Shown: positions 1 through 10,297 of the stretch, piece after piece
Layout of the letters: each line of letters starts with the position of its first letter
Position numbering within the stretch: the first letter of the stretch is position 1
NCBI RefSeq assembly: GCF_030815985.1
Contig: NZ_JAUSXM010000001.1
Span: 4,092,001-4,156,000 of the forward strand
Source: Paenibacillus sp. W2I17
Lineage (GTDB): Bacteria; Bacillota; Bacilli; Paenibacillales; Paenibacillaceae
Direction of reading: 5' to 3'
DNA: 64,000 nucleotides
Made by a program: the position numbers and the translations under genes
Notes under the pieces: model-generated
What the model saw: only the letters and a program-made list of their open reading frames with translations
The model's database searches: none
Told to the model about the DNA's origin: nothing

Positions 1-49
1 TATAGTAGAATTAATGCAAAATATGGGATTATTTTAGAGCAAACCGCGT

Positions 50-78
50 AAAGAGGCGGGACCTAAGTCCGCCTCTTT
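50..78 (-). terminator. Probable terminator after pstS
   Basis: A 9-bp perfect stem (51-59 paired with 69-77) lies 24 bases past the pstS stop codon on the minus strand. The T tract after it is short (TTTAC), so it may be a weak or factor-assisted terminator. Confidence 0.6.
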
Positions 79-101
79 CGCTGTATGCGCAAGTTCAAAG
101 A

Positions 102-1028
102 TTACTCAACCACATTACCTGCTGCATCGCGTTTTACTTTCATACCTGACATTGGAATGTATCCAAGTTCTGTCACGTCATTTTGTTGAATTTCGTCACT
201 CAAGATGTAGTCCAGGAATGCTTGTGTTGCTGCATCTGGCTTACCTTTTGTGTACATGTGCTCGTAAGCCCACACTGGATAAGTTCCTGCTTCTACGTTC
301 TCAACTGTTGCTTCTACACCTTCGTATTTCAACACTTGCAAGCTGTCATCCAAGTAAGACAAGGCAAGGTAACCAATAGCACCTGGCGTTTCAGATACCA
401 ATTTTTTTACGTTACCAGAAGAATCTTCTTGAATCGAACCTTGGATATCATCCATTTTTGCACCCAATGCATACTTCTCAAAAGTTGCACGAGTACCGGA
501 ACTGCTCGGACGGTTTACAATAACAATTGCTTTATCCGCGCCGCCAACGTCTTTCCAGTTCGTTACTTTACCGGAGAAGATGTCGACCAGTTGTTGCTTC
601 GTCAAATCTTCTACACCTGAATCTTTGTTGCTAACTGGTGCCATAGCTACTACTGCTACTTGATGATCAACCAGTTCTTTTACTTTGGCTTCGTCCTCCA
701 GTTTCTCTTCTGCAAATACATCAGAGTTACCGATTGTAGCTTGTCCGTCAGATACTTGTGTCAAACCAGTACCACTACCGCCACCTTGAACTTGAACCGT
801 TACGTTCTTATATTCATCAACTGCCATAAATTTCTGTCCAGCTTGTTCTACGAGAGGTAGCAATGCTGTCGATCCGACTGCCAGAATGTTACCGCTAAGC
901 TCAGTAGCAGCTTCTCCTGATCCATTGCTTGCGGCACCCTCTGTACCAGCGTCATTTTTCGATCCGCATGCTGCGAGTACCAGTACGAACGTTAAGGTCA
1001 TCAAAATAAACGGCAACTTTTTAAACAT
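102..1028 (-). CDS. pstS: Phosphate ABC transporter substrate-binding lipoprotein PstS
   Basis: Extracytoplasmic phosphate-binding component of the high-affinity Pst transporter (308 aa). It has a lipoprotein signal peptide with lipobox LAAC (Cys21), then a short Ser/Gly/Glu-rich tether and a PBP-like domain with the phosphate-loop signatures GGGSGTG and NRPSSSGTR. The length is usual for Gram-positive PstS. The start is set by GGGGGAGG ten bases before ATG. The hairpin at 50-78 follows the gene; pstC, pstA and pstB would be expected beyond the window edge but cannot be seen. I could not find a convincing Pho box upstream. Function is assigned from family motifs and is quite secure. Confidence 0.93.
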   Translation of the reverse strand: MFKKLPFILMTLTFVLVLAACGSKNDAGTEGAASNGSGEAATELSGNILAVGSTALLPLVEQAGQKFMAVDEYKNVTVQVQGGGSGTGLTQVSDGQATIGNSDVFAEEKLEDEAKVKELVDHQVAVVAMAPVSNKDSGVEDLTKQQLVDIFSGKVTNWKDVGGADKAIVIVNRPSSSGTRATFEKYALGAKMDDIQGSIQEDSSGNVKKLVSETPGAIGYLALSYLDDSLQVLKYEGVEATVENVEAGTYPVWAYEHMYTKGKPDAATQAFLDYILSDEIQQNDVTELGYIPMSGMKVKRDAAGNVVE

Positions 1029-1200
1029 GTTTTGTTTTCCTCCCCCAATGTAGTGATGGCGTTTTGTGAATTTGTTTGTTCACCATCAACTCTTTACTCA
1101 TTGTAGTTTCGGTATGTCATCTTAAAATCAGTGTTTTGTAAACGCAATGTTAAAAATATCGGCTGTATATTGAAATTTATCTGAGAGAAATTGCGCTGAA

Positions 1201-1338
1201 GTGGCCGTTCCGGTTACGGATCGTTCTTCTGATCGCTGTTGTCTCCAAATTTCTTTGATCAATCATTTTAATTGTTGTAATTAGGAGACAAAGGCGAACG
1301 CTTCGCTTCTTCAGAATCGATTCCGTCCCCTCCACTAC
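1201..1338 (-). repeat. Family-1 dispersed intergenic repeat, copy A (divergent)
   Basis: Shares blocks with copy B: CGGATCGTTCTT, GATCGCTGTT, AAAGGCGAACGCTT, and TCAGAATCGATTCCGTCCCC followed by TCCACTAC. The core hairpin arms (GTCTCC / GGAGAC) differ from those of the other copies but keep complementarity, so base pairing rather than sequence appears conserved. There is no coding potential. Confidence 0.7.
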
Positions 1339-1419
1339 GATCGCGGTTTCCCTGTACTGCGCTGTGTCAGCGCTCGTTGAATCTCAGGCATTTCAATCTC
1401 CTGCCTGGGAAGTAGGCAA

Positions 1420-1451
1420 AGAAGGCCAGCCCTACAATGGGCTGGCCTTCT
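1420..1451 (-). terminator. Terminator of the PTS operon
   Basis: A 13-bp perfect stem (1420-1432 with 1439-1451) and 6-base loop, about 95 bases beyond the PTS IIABC stop codon on the minus strand. It is followed by TTTGCC, a short T run. Confidence 0.75.
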
Positions 1452-1546
1452 GTAAATACTTAATGTAGATATTGAATCAATCCGTTATATAGAACAAACA
1501 AAAAACTGCCTCACAGCCAGTGCATGGCACCAGCTGGTTAGAGAAT

Positions 1547-3472
1547 TTATGCAGATTTCATAGTTGTTAAGGCTTTTTTATCTGACGGGTCGCTTGAATT
1601 ACTTTTTGGTTGATATACAGGTTTCTTTAACAATCCAATCATACAAGCTGTAATGACGGAACCAACTAAAATACAGACAATATACAATAATGGATTACTT
1701 GCCGCAATGGGAATAACAAAGATTCCACCGTGAGGAGCTTGTAACGAAATACCTAGAGCCATGCACATTCCTCCACCAATCGCTGCACCTACAATATTGG
1801 ATGGAATAACTCGCAAGGGATCATTTGCGGCAAACGGAATCGCGGCTTCTGTAATAAACGACGCACCCATAATATAAGCGGCTTTGCCTGCATTACGTTC
1901 TTCGATTGAAAATTTATTTTTAAATAATGTTGTAGCTAATGCAATACCCAGTGGCGGAACCATACCTCCAACCATCAGAGCAGCAGAAGGTTCAAAGATT
2001 TGATTGGCGAACATCGCCAGTCCAAATGCAGATGCTGTTTTGTTAATCGGCCCTCCCATATCAGATGCCATCATTCCTGCCAGAAGTGCTCCTAATAAAA
2101 TAGCATTAGAACCTGTTAAACCATTTAGCCAACCTTGTAACGATTCATTGATCCAAGCCATCGGACTGTTGATGACAAAATACATAATCAAGGCCGTTAT
2201 AAATGAACCTGCTAATGGCAAGATCAGCACAGGTGACAGGCTTTGCAGTGAGTCGGGTATGCCTTTGACTAATTTTTTCAGAGCTAGGATCGTATAACCG
2301 GCGATAAATCCAGCCAGCATACCTCCCAAAAATCCTGAACCTCCGATAGTTGCCAGCATCCCACCAATCATACCAGGTGCCAATCCTGGACGGTCAGCAA
2401 TACTATACGCAATATACCCTGCTAATACAGGAACCATCAATGCAAAAGCAGCACTACCCCCTGCTGTACTTAAAAAAGCGGCGAAAGCATTATAGTCCGG
2501 GCTATTTGGGTCAGCCGCATGAATACCAAACATAAACGAAAGCGCAATCAATATACCGCCTGCGACTACAAAAGGAATCATAAATGATACACCATTCATA
2601 ATATGGCTGTATATTTTAGGCTGCTTTAAGCGTGTTTTTTCTTTTGCTTCTTTAAAATTACTGTTGCTTTGATTCAAAACGACACCTTTTCCAGCAATCG
2701 CATCTTCAATTAACTCTTGTGCATGATGAACTCCATTTTTGACAGATGTTTTAATCACTGGACGATCGCCAAAAACATCCATATCGACTTTGACATCTGC
2801 CGCCACAATAATACCATCAGCTTCAGCAATATCTTCAGGAGTCAATTGGTTTCCAACACCTGTTGATCCATTGGTTTGCACTTTAATGTGTACACCGAGT
2901 TCCTTGGCCGCATTCTTCAATGCTTCCGCTGCCATAAACGTATGGGCGATTCCTGTAGGACAGCCTGTAACTCCAACCACTTTTTTGCCAGCATACTTTT
3001 TAGGACGATGAAGCGCCTGCGCTTCTTGCTCTTCTGCCTGTTCAAATAAACGGACAATCTCTTCTTGATCTCGAGCAAGGATAAGTTTCGCTCTAAATAG
3101 TTCATCCATCAAAAAGGTCGAAATTTTGGATAATGTTTGCAAATGCTCTGATGAAGAGCTTTGATCGACTGCAATCATAAAAAATAAATTACATGATTCG
3201 GTACTATATTCAATACCGCTTAATGATCTGCCCATAATAATGGCAGGGGACTGTACTCCAGTAGACTTGGCATGTGGAATGGCTATTCCGAATCCCACTT
3301 CTGTAGGAACCTGTTCTTCACGTGCCCAAATATCCTTTTTGAATTGCTCGATATCGCTTAAATAACCGTTATCGTTTAACTTTTGCGATAATTCATCTAT
3401 TAATTCGGCTTTGGTCGTAGCGGTGACATCTAATATGATATTTTCTGGTTTTAAGACATTAGAAATCTTCAT
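1547..3472 (-). CDS. Fructose-family PTS transporter, fused EIIA-EIIB-EIIC
   Basis: Membrane permease that imports a sugar while phosphorylating it with phosphate from PEP via HPr (641 aa). Domains in order: EIIA of the fructose/mannitol type (about 1-150, phospho-His67 in GIAIPHAK), EIIB (about 163-260, phospho-Cys171 in GVTGCPTGIAHT), and a multi-spanning EIIC from about 290 to 620. It is the last gene of a three-gene operon, 15 bases after the aldolase. Family members usually place phosphate on C1 of fructose or a related ketose. The true substrate is not readable from sequence, and the absence of a 1-phosphofructokinase gene argues against a plain fructose operon. Confidence 0.9.
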   Translation of the reverse strand: MKISNVLKPENIILDVTATTKAELIDELSQKLNDNGYLSDIEQFKKDIWAREEQVPTEVGFGIAIPHAKSTGVQSPAIIMGRSLSGIEYSTESCNLFFMIAVDQSSSSEHLQTLSKISTFLMDELFRAKLILARDQEEIVRLFEQAEEQEAQALHRPKKYAGKKVVGVTGCPTGIAHTFMAAEALKNAAKELGVHIKVQTNGSTGVGNQLTPEDIAEADGIIVAADVKVDMDVFGDRPVIKTSVKNGVHHAQELIEDAIAGKGVVLNQSNSNFKEAKEKTRLKQPKIYSHIMNGVSFMIPFVVAGGILIALSFMFGIHAADPNSPDYNAFAAFLSTAGGSAAFALMVPVLAGYIAYSIADRPGLAPGMIGGMLATIGGSGFLGGMLAGFIAGYTILALKKLVKGIPDSLQSLSPVLILPLAGSFITALIMYFVINSPMAWINESLQGWLNGLTGSNAILLGALLAGMMASDMGGPINKTASAFGLAMFANQIFEPSAALMVGGMVPPLGIALATTLFKNKFSIEERNAGKAAYIMGASFITEAAIPFAANDPLRVIPSNIVGAAIGGGMCMALGISLQAPHGGIFVIPIAASNPLLYIVCILVGSVITACMIGLLKKPVYQPKSNSSDPSDKKALTTMKSA

Positions 3473-3487
3473 GATGGATCTCTCCTC

Positions 3488-4366
3488 TTAAATTTCTCCC
3501 AGTTTATAAAGGGATGCTTTACCTGTAGAACCGAACAGATCCATTTTTTTCTTCACCAGTTCTGTTGCTGCTTTGGTCGCCTCAGGCATCAGTTGATCCG
3601 GTTCATATGCATTCGGATTCGCATCGAGTGTCGCTCTTAATTGGTTGTAGAAAGCTCGCTTCATATCGGTTGATAAATTGATCTTCGCTATCCCATGCTT
3701 CACTGCTTCTCTAATCTCTTCATCAGGATTATCTGATCCACCATGCAGCACTAACGGAATTTTTACTTTTTCATGAATTTGTTTTAAACGATCGATTTTG
3801 ATCGAATGGTCTTTGGATTGAGGATAAATACCATGTGAAGTACCTACAGCGACAGCAAGTGTATCGATACCTGTTTGTTCTACAAAAATCGCCGCTTCTT
3901 CTGGATTCGTATACAAAATCTCGTCTGCCCCACCTTCCGAGCTGCCTTCATTACTCCCAATCGTACCTAGTTCACCTTCTACAGATACATCGACTAGATG
4001 AGCCAGTTCAACCGCTTCCTTGGTTGCCGCAATATTCTCCTCAAAAGGTAAATGAGATGCATCCATCATAACGGACGTATATCCATTGCGAATCGAACGC
4101 GTAATATCTTTGATCGTCGCTCCATGATCCAGGTGAATAACAAACGGCACTTTAGACTTGGATGCCGCTTCTCGCACATAAGCTATAAACCCATCAGTGA
4201 CTAGATCAATTTCATTCGGGTGAATCTGCATAATTGCAGGCGAATTCTGCTCCTCTGCGGCTGTAATGACCACTTTGACGAACTCGCTATTGGCTACATT
4301 AAATGATCCGACTGCAAATTTATTTTCATACGCTACTTTAAGTAAATCTTTCATATTAATTAACAT
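3488..4366 (-). CDS. Class II (zinc) ketose-bisphosphate aldolase
   Basis: Cytoplasmic TIM-barrel aldolase (292 aa) of the FbaA/GatY/IolJ family, which reversibly cleaves a ketose phosphate into DHAP plus an aldehyde. Visible active-site residues are Asp80-His81 (HLDHG), Glu132 (EGELG), His178 (GTSHG) and His208 (LHGGSD), the expected zinc ligands and catalytic acid/base set. The start is fixed by AGGAGG seven bases upstream. It lies between the PRD regulator (17-base gap) and the PTS transporter (15-base gap), so it probably degrades the product of that transporter. Fructose-, tagatose- and deoxy-ketogluconate-type substrates cannot be told apart by eye. Confidence 0.88.
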   Translation of the reverse strand: MLINMKDLLKVAYENKFAVGSFNVANSEFVKVVITAAEEQNSPAIMQIHPNEIDLVTDGFIAYVREAASKSKVPFVIHLDHGATIKDITRSIRNGYTSVMMDASHLPFEENIAATKEAVELAHLVDVSVEGELGTIGSNEGSSEGGADEILYTNPEEAAIFVEQTGIDTLAVAVGTSHGIYPQSKDHSIKIDRLKQIHEKVKIPLVLHGGSDNPDEEIREAVKHGIAKINLSTDMKRAFYNQLRATLDANPNAYEPDQLMPEATKAATELVKKKMDLFGSTGKASLYKLGEI

Positions 4367-4383
4367 TTGAATTCCTCCTAGAT

Positions 4384-6249
4384 TTATTTGGAAGACCAGA
4401 CTTCCAAAAATTCATCGTAATTGGTGATATGGAGTAGTTTTTCTGTCATATTGGTCTGTTTAAACACATCGTAAATTTCTTCGAAAAATTTGGTGTTATT
4501 CACCTTCTGATTTTTCGGCGGAATAAACAGAAAAATGATCTGCGCCATCTGATCACCCCATAGCATTTTCTGCTTATTAATCGCTACCAGTACACGTAAT
4601 TTTTTGTTATCTCCACAATCAAATGGATGGGGCATCGCGACCAAATTCCCAATATTGGTACTCGACATTTTTTCTCTTTCCACAATACTGGTATATAAAT
4701 GCTGAATATCGCCTAGTTCTGTAAGTTTTTTTAACAAATCAATTGGATTGTCTTCATTTAGGAAAAAAACATCATCTGGTGATAAATAATATTTGAGTAG
4801 TCCACGATTTAACTGAATCGAAATATTCTTCATATCATCACTTGTAATCATTTCACTTACCAAAATGATATTTTGTACATTTAACTGCTGTTGTTCCGCA
4901 ATCTCGCTCGTTGTGATAATCGTTTCAATTCCTTCGGGAAGAAGATGTATTTCGTGATTAGCTAATAGACTATCGATTCTAATATTCGGAAAATAGAGAT
5001 TAATCTTACGCTCCAATAGCTTGCCGACTAATAGATTTTTGCCATAAATAATTGCAATACGTTTTCTGTTATCTTGAGAGTTCTCAATAATGCCCATAAT
5101 GTGTAACGTCAAGTAACCGATTTCATTTTCGGGTATTTTGATATTCAAGCAAAATTGCAATTCTTTTGCCAACACAACTGCGACATTATAAGCATTGGTA
5201 TATTCTGATTTTATTTGGGCAATAAAAGGATTTTCGACAGGGAAATAATACTTTAATGGGTATAATGATTTGGTAATATGAGCTAATAATCGATCAAGTA
5301 ACTCTTGGTTTTTGTAGCTGATGAATCCATATTGCTCTCCAACTTTTTGGATCACTGATTTGATTTTTTGTTCCATTTCATTTACGTGTTCATGCCCAAT
5401 TTCTTCATTTTTTTTGGGTAAGATCTGCAATGCGATCAGCAGGTAACCTAAATACTGATACTCATATTCATCAAAAGGGATATCCATTTCTTGAGCCAGA
5501 CGGATCAGAATAGATTGGGCTATTTTTAATTCTTCAAAGCTTGTATGATCCAACCTCATATCCTGTTCAGTTATTTTTTGTGCAAGACTTACTCGTTTAA
5601 GACTGATCAAAACATTCACACAGATCGAGAATAATTCTTGAAAACTTAGCAATAAATTATACTTGGCAACCTCTTCTTCAATACAAGCGTAGATAAAATG
5701 AATAGAAGATTCGTTGAACCAATCGCCAAAATAGTATTGCAGTGCTTCGTCTATCGGCATGTGTTTGAGACAATCGGTAGTGACTAGTTTTTTGAGCAAA
5801 ATCCGTTTCTCAACTTCGCTTCCTTTAAGCCGGATACCTTGGAAAATAATCGCTTCAATTTCGATGTTCTGCTTTTCTGCTTGAATCGTTTGCACTAATT
5901 TTTGCACGTCTTTACGGATCGTTTGAGTCGAAAAATAAAGCGTTCTAGCCAGATCCTCATACGTAATAAAATCAGTCTGCGATAACAGTGCTTTGATAAT
6001 ATGAAATGCTCTTTCTTCGTCATCATCTTCATTTTTATACAGGCTGGATAAATCCCCGACTAATTTGTATCCTTTGCGAGTATTGCCAATAATCATTGCT
6101 TTATCTAAATAATTTTCATTCATTTCTTTGATGTCATTGCGAATCGTTCTAGTCGTTACATCAAATAGATTAGCTAATTCGCTTCCACTCACAAAATCAT
6201 GCTCAGATTGTTTTAAATGCTCTAATAGCTTAATGTAACGTTTTCTCAT
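4384..6249 (-). CDS. PRD-containing transcriptional regulator (MtlR/BglG-type activator)
   Basis: Transcriptional regulator of about 621 aa with N-terminal winged HTH (about 1-60) and a second HTH/Mga-like region, two PRD modules (about 180-400) whose histidines are PTS phosphorylation targets, an EIIB-like segment (about 405-490) and a C-terminal EIIA-like domain with AMPHPFDCG. The EIIB-like segment has IIYGKN where a phosphorylatable Cys normally sits, so that site is probably lost. The start is placed at 6249, where AAGGAGG precedes ATG by eight bases; a GTG seven codons upstream lies before this site and is less likely. As first gene of the operon it presumably controls the aldolase and PTS genes according to sugar flux. 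Confidence 0.87.
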   Translation of the reverse strand: MRKRYIKLLEHLKQSEHDFVSGSELANLFDVTTRTIRNDIKEMNENYLDKAMIIGNTRKGYKLVGDLSSLYKNEDDDEERAFHIIKALLSQTDFITYEDLARTLYFSTQTIRKDVQKLVQTIQAEKQNIEIEAIIFQGIRLKGSEVEKRILLKKLVTTDCLKHMPIDEALQYYFGDWFNESSIHFIYACIEEEVAKYNLLLSFQELFSICVNVLISLKRVSLAQKITEQDMRLDHTSFEELKIAQSILIRLAQEMDIPFDEYEYQYLGYLLIALQILPKKNEEIGHEHVNEMEQKIKSVIQKVGEQYGFISYKNQELLDRLLAHITKSLYPLKYYFPVENPFIAQIKSEYTNAYNVAVVLAKELQFCLNIKIPENEIGYLTLHIMGIIENSQDNRKRIAIIYGKNLLVGKLLERKINLYFPNIRIDSLLANHEIHLLPEGIETIITTSEIAEQQQLNVQNIILVSEMITSDDMKNISIQLNRGLLKYYLSPDDVFFLNEDNPIDLLKKLTELGDIQHLYTSIVEREKMSSTNIGNLVAMPHPFDCGDNKKLRVLVAINKQKMLWGDQMAQIIFLFIPPKNQKVNNTKFFEEIYDVFKQTNMTEKLLHITNYDEFLEVWSSK

Positions 6250-6276
6250 TTGGCTTTCCTCCTTACACACATACTA

Positions 6277-6291
6277 ATGCAAGCGCTTTAT
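6277..6291 (-). promoter_or_regulatory. cre-like site (CcpA) upstream of the PTS operon
   Basis: The word ATGCAAGCGCTTTAT closely matches the catabolite-responsive element consensus WTGNAANCGNWNNCW, with the palindromic core AAGCGCTT. It lies about 30 bases before the regulator start, a position suited to repression by CcpA in glucose. Confidence 0.6.
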
Positions 6292-6311
6292 ATCCACCAA
6301 GCCTATACTCT

Positions 6312-6328
6312 TTCCTAATAGTTAGGAA
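6312..6328. promoter_or_regulatory. 17-bp perfect palindrome, candidate operator
   Basis: TTCCTAA-TAG-TTAGGAA is a perfect inverted repeat about 65 bases upstream of the PRD regulator start. The position fits a regulator binding site near the operon promoter, but no protein can be assigned by reading. Confidence 0.45.
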
Positions 6329-6412
6329 GTGATCGTGTATTCGTTTATGATACCCACTTTTTTTAAATTCTAAGTTAGTATTCTATTTAAGAATCGTTTG
6401 GGAAGGAAAACA

Positions 6413-6448
6413 GAACAAAAAAAACCAACCTTCTAAAAAGGTTGGTTT
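6413..6448 (-). terminator. Strong Rho-independent terminator after the ArsB-like gene
   Basis: Ten-base-pair stem (423-432 with 438-447 of the 6.4-kb block, AACCAACCTT/AAGGTTGGTT) followed on the minus strand by eight T residues. Confidence 0.85.
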
Positions 6449-6556
6449 GTGTGTATAGTACCACTACATCCATGACAATAAGCGCGATCCTTACAACACT
6501 ACCTACTCCAGACACTTAACGGTCTGTGCTAGTTGAAAATGTAAAATACGATTGTA

Positions 6557-7849
6557 CTAACCTAAAATCCAGAGCCACAACGCCAATCCGGCTAGGGTAA
6601 TTAACAATGTTGGAATCGTCAGGATGATGCCTGCTTTGAAATAATACCCCCATGTGATCTTCACACCTTTGCGGGATAACACGTGCAGCCACAGCAATGT
6701 GGCAAGTGATCCAATCGGGGTCATTTTGGGACCCAGGTCGGAACCAATGACATTGGCGTAGATCAATGCTTCCTGAATGATACCTTCGGTATGTGCGCCC
6801 TGGATGGCTAGCAGGTTAATCAACACGGTCGGCAGGTTGTTCATCACCGATGATAATACAGCAGCGATGATGCCCATCCCGAGCGAAGCAGCCAGCAGAC
6901 CATGCTCTGCTATGGCATCCAGCCAGCGGCTCAGATGATCGGTTAACCCTGCATTACGCAGTCCATATACGACGATATACATGCCCACCGAGAACACCAC
7001 AATCGACCATGGCGCTTCCTTAATTACCCGTTTCAGATCAACAGCCTCGCTCTTGCGTGCCAATAAAGCGAACAGCAACGCAACGGAGCCAACGATAACC
7101 GACACGGGAATCGGCAGAAACTCACTGGATGCATAGGCAACCAACAACAGCCCAAGCATGAACCAGGCGATTCGGAACATCCGTGGATCACGTATCGCTT
7201 CCTTCGGGTCACGTGCCGCGGAGATGTCGTAGCGAAGGGGTATGCTTTTGCGATAGAACAAAAACAACATCCCCGTACTCGCTACGATTGAGAACAGATT
7301 GGGCACAACCATGCGTACCGCATACTCCACAAATGTAATGCCAAAGAAATCGGCCGATACAATGTTAACCAGATTGCTGACGACTAACGGTAACGACGTG
7401 GTATCGGCGATAAATCCACTCGCCATTACAAAAGCCAACACCATGCGCTCATCAAACTTCAATGCACGCACCATCGCGAGCACAATTGGCGTCAGAATGA
7501 GCGCGGCACCGTCATTCGCGAACAAGGCAGACACCGCGGCTCCCAGCAGAATGGAGTAGAAGAACAGTCTGCGACCGTCTCCTCCAGCCAGCCTTGCCAT
7601 ATGAAGGGCAGCCCATTCGAAGAAACCCGTCTCGTCGAGAATGAGAGAAATCATAATAATGCCGACAAAGGCTAGCGTTGCATTCCATACAATCGATGCT
7701 ACATCCGAGGCATCATTTAAGCTAACAACTCCACATAGCAGGGCAAGCAATGCCCCGCCAGAGGCAGTCCAACCGATACCCAACCCACGAGGTTGCCAGA
7801 TCACCAAGGTGATCGTCACTACAAAAATCAGTATTGCTACGTATACCAT
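6557..7849 (-). CDS. arsB: ArsB/NhaD-superfamily arsenical pump membrane protein
   Basis: Polytopic inner-membrane transporter (about 430 aa, 11-12 hydrophobic helices) of the ArsB family, which exports arsenite/antimonite coupled to the proton gradient. Family-like segments include [15 protein letters not shown] and the second-half counterpart [15 protein letters not shown]. The start is set at the ATG at 7849 with AGGAGG four bases upstream; a TTG nine codons earlier has no ribosome-binding site. No arsR or arsC lies nearby, so it is a stand-alone gene. The family also contains anion and Na+/H+ carriers, so arsenic as substrate is probable rather than shown. Confidence 0.8.
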   Translation of the reverse strand: MVYVAILIFVVTITLVIWQPRGLGIGWTASGGALLALLCGVVSLNDASDVASIVWNATLAFVGIIMISLILDETGFFEWAALHMARLAGGDGRRLFFYSILLGAAVSALFANDGAALILTPIVLAMVRALKFDERMVLAFVMASGFIADTTSLPLVVSNLVNIVSADFFGITFVEYAVRMVVPNLFSIVASTGMLFLFYRKSIPLRYDISAARDPKEAIRDPRMFRIAWFMLGLLLVAYASSEFLPIPVSVIVGSVALLFALLARKSEAVDLKRVIKEAPWSIVVFSVGMYIVVYGLRNAGLTDHLSRWLDAIAEHGLLAASLGMGIIAAVLSSVMNNLPTVLINLLAIQGAHTEGIIQEALIYANVIGSDLGPKMTPIGSLATLLWLHVLSRKGVKITWGYYFKAGIILTIPTLLITLAGLALWLWILG

Positions 7850-8036
7850 AGAGCCTCCTGCTGTACCCTGTATCAATATATTATTTCGTTAATTCGATCT
7901 TTTTTTGTAAGATTACACCGCTATACGCGCAGAATAACCAGACGATATATTTATACAGGGCTACAGGAGCAATGTCTATCTTTATTTTCTTCTATTATAA
8001 AAAGTGTGGTAAATTATGGCGTTCCAATGTTAGATT

Positions 8037-10124
8037 TTATTCTTTGCCCTTATCCTTCGGTGTATCCTCCACCATCTTGAACATGCCGAGCAATCCTTGC
8101 AATTGTTCCGCCATGCTATTCAGATGTGCCGAGGATGATGCGATCTCTTCTACCGATGCCAGTTGTTCTTGCGAAGATGCAGACACGGATTCTGTATTCG
8201 CAGCCGATTCCTGGGTCACATTCGAAATATCACTCATCGCCTTGGCAACGTGGGATGCACCACTCTCCAGTTGCTTTGTTGTTGCGGACAAGTCATCCAA
8301 TGTATGAACCGCATCTTCCACTGCCTCCCGAATCTGAGCAAAGGATTGTCCTGACGTATTCACGGCCTGAATTCCTTCTCCTACCCGAGTCTGAGCTGCA
8401 TTCATGGCGATTAGAGCGGCATCCATGTCCTGACGGATATTATGAACCACCTCACCAATCTGCGCTGCCGAACTCCCGGATTCTTCTGCCAGTTTGCGTA
8501 CCTCACCAGCTACAACTGCAAACCCACGACCCGCATCCCCCGCTCTTGCCGCTTCAATAGAAGCATTTAATGCGAGCAAGTTCGTTTGTTTGGAGATGGA
8601 TGCAATGACATCAACCATGCTACCAATCTCAACGGAACGGGCATTCAGAGATTGAACCACAGTCCCCAGCTGCTCCACCGTTTTCTGAATGCTGTTCATC
8701 TGCTCCACAGCCTGTCCTGCTGCCGCATTACCAGAAGTAGCTGCTCCGGACGTATTCCGCATATTCGCCGTAATCGATTGCACACGCTCGGACATCATTC
8801 GAACATCTTCTGCCATTCGGCTCATCTGTCCCGATCCGTCTTTCACGCTGTTTACCTGCTGCTCTGCACCTTCAGCCAGTTCCTGAATGGCCTGTGTTGA
8901 ATGTTCAATCGCTTTGGTAGTTTGTTCTGCACTGGCAGACAACTCTTGAGAAGAAGCTGATACCTGCTCTGTCGTTTCCTGTACACCCAGAATCATCATT
9001 CGAAGGTTATCGACCATACGTTCAAAATACTTGGCAAGTTCTCCGACTTCATCTTTACGCCCTGTTTCCATTTTCACGGTCAAGTCACCTTTACTTACGG
9101 CTCTGGCAGATTCCTGCAGTCGTTTAATTGGACGCAGCATGGAGCGTGTAAACCAGATAATAAAGAGGAGCGTAAGGAACGTAGCCGCCAGAATAACAAT
9201 AAATGTGGCCATGCGGATATCCTTACTCGCATTAGTTATTTCACTCTTGAACATCGTGCCGGCAATTTTCCAGCCTGTTGCTTCATTTGTTGAGAAAATT
9301 ATCATCTTCGGCTGATCGTTGAACACGTAATCGAATTGACCTTCTGGACCTTCATACATCTCATCCAGCAAGCCACTCGTTTCCGGCGTACCTGCATCTG
9401 CTACAGGGGATACGACATAGTTTTTGTTTGCATCCATAATAATGACGTAGCCTTCTTTGCCCACCTTAATGGATGCCTGCTCTTGCAGGTCTGTCAGGTC
9501 TAGAGATAAACCGATGACACCGGATTGATCCTTTAATGTTTTGGAGATAAACACAACTGCAACGCCATCGGTATTAACAGACACAGCTGATACAACAGCT
9601 GTACCTGGCTTTTCCATCGCAAGCTTGTACCACTCCCGCTCCCTAGGATCATAATTGGCCTCTTGAGCATTTCCAGTCTTGGCCTTACCACGCACCATAA
9701 CTCCCTCTTGGGTTCCTACAAAGATGTTCAGAGCATCGGGATGCAAGCCCAGATATTGCTCCAGCTTCACCTGAAGCTCCGGACTATCGTTCTCCCCTTT
9801 GACCAGGCTCGGATCAAGGGCATCCGCGAAATAGTTAATGTCATGAATCTTGTTATTCACTTGGCTTTCTACAATTGTATTGGCAGTACTCACACTTTGC
9901 ATGGCACTATCCACTAATTGTCCTTGTACGCCATCTTCAGCCATCGTTAGTGTGATCAAGCCGACTGCCAAGCTTGGCAGGAGTAGAACGGCCAGGAAGG
10001 AGACCAATAGTTTGTTCCTTATATTCCAGACAAAACCTTTCTTTTTCTTCTTTTTATTTTGATTATGTTTTGGTTTGGCAGGTTTCGCTGCTTTCATTGG
10101 TTTATTATCCTGAGTTTCACTCAT
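8037..10124 (-). CDS. Methyl-accepting chemotaxis protein with extracellular dCache sensor
   Basis: Chemoreceptor of 695 aa. It begins with a Lys-rich cytoplasmic tail (KKKKKK near residue 25), TM1 at about 38-60, a dCache-type periplasmic sensor (about 65-300), TM2 at about 300-325, a HAMP domain, and a long helical signalling domain whose hairpin tip reads [20 protein letters not shown], the near-invariant CheA/CheW contact region. The start has GGGGGAG six bases before ATG. It lies downstream of the EAL gene on the same strand (174-base gap), suggesting linked control of motility. The ligand is unknown; dCache domains often bind amino acids or amines. Confidence 0.92.
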   Translation of the reverse strand: MSETQDNKPMKAAKPAKPKHNQNKKKKKKGFVWNIRNKLLVSFLAVLLLPSLAVGLITLTMAEDGVQGQLVDSAMQSVSTANTIVESQVNNKIHDINYFADALDPSLVKGENDSPELQVKLEQYLGLHPDALNIFVGTQEGVMVRGKAKTGNAQEANYDPREREWYKLAMEKPGTAVVSAVSVNTDGVAVVFISKTLKDQSGVIGLSLDLTDLQEQASIKVGKEGYVIIMDANKNYVVSPVADAGTPETSGLLDEMYEGPEGQFDYVFNDQPKMIIFSTNEATGWKIAGTMFKSEITNASKDIRMATFIVILAATFLTLLFIIWFTRSMLRPIKRLQESARAVSKGDLTVKMETGRKDEVGELAKYFERMVDNLRMMILGVQETTEQVSASSQELSASAEQTTKAIEHSTQAIQELAEGAEQQVNSVKDGSGQMSRMAEDVRMMSERVQSITANMRNTSGAATSGNAAAGQAVEQMNSIQKTVEQLGTVVQSLNARSVEIGSMVDVIASISKQTNLLALNASIEAARAGDAGRGFAVVAGEVRKLAEESGSSAAQIGEVVHNIRQDMDAALIAMNAAQTRVGEGIQAVNTSGQSFAQIREAVEDAVHTLDDLSATTKQLESGASHVAKAMSDISNVTQESAANTESVSASSQEQLASVEEIASSSAHLNSMAEQLQGLLGMFKMVEDTPKDKGKE

Positions 10125-10297
10125 GTCTTTCTCCCCCTCAAAATGTAAAAATGCCCTCTTTCTTTGTATGTATGGATCAATCTAAAAGGCTTATCTTATA
10201 TATCGGCTAAATGAGGGTATTTATTTGAGAGAAAAATGTGCAGGCACGCCAAACAAGCCACCTCTGATCAGAAGCGACTTGTACAAGGTACAGGTTA

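Larger units (their letters stand above)
1029..1546. other. Intergenic region upstream of pstS
   Basis: No gene seen. It holds the pstS leader (AT-rich, about 1029-1190), a family-1 repeat copy (1201-1338) and the terminator of the PTS operon (1420-1451). I see no small ORF with a convincing ribosome-binding site. Confidence 0.6.
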
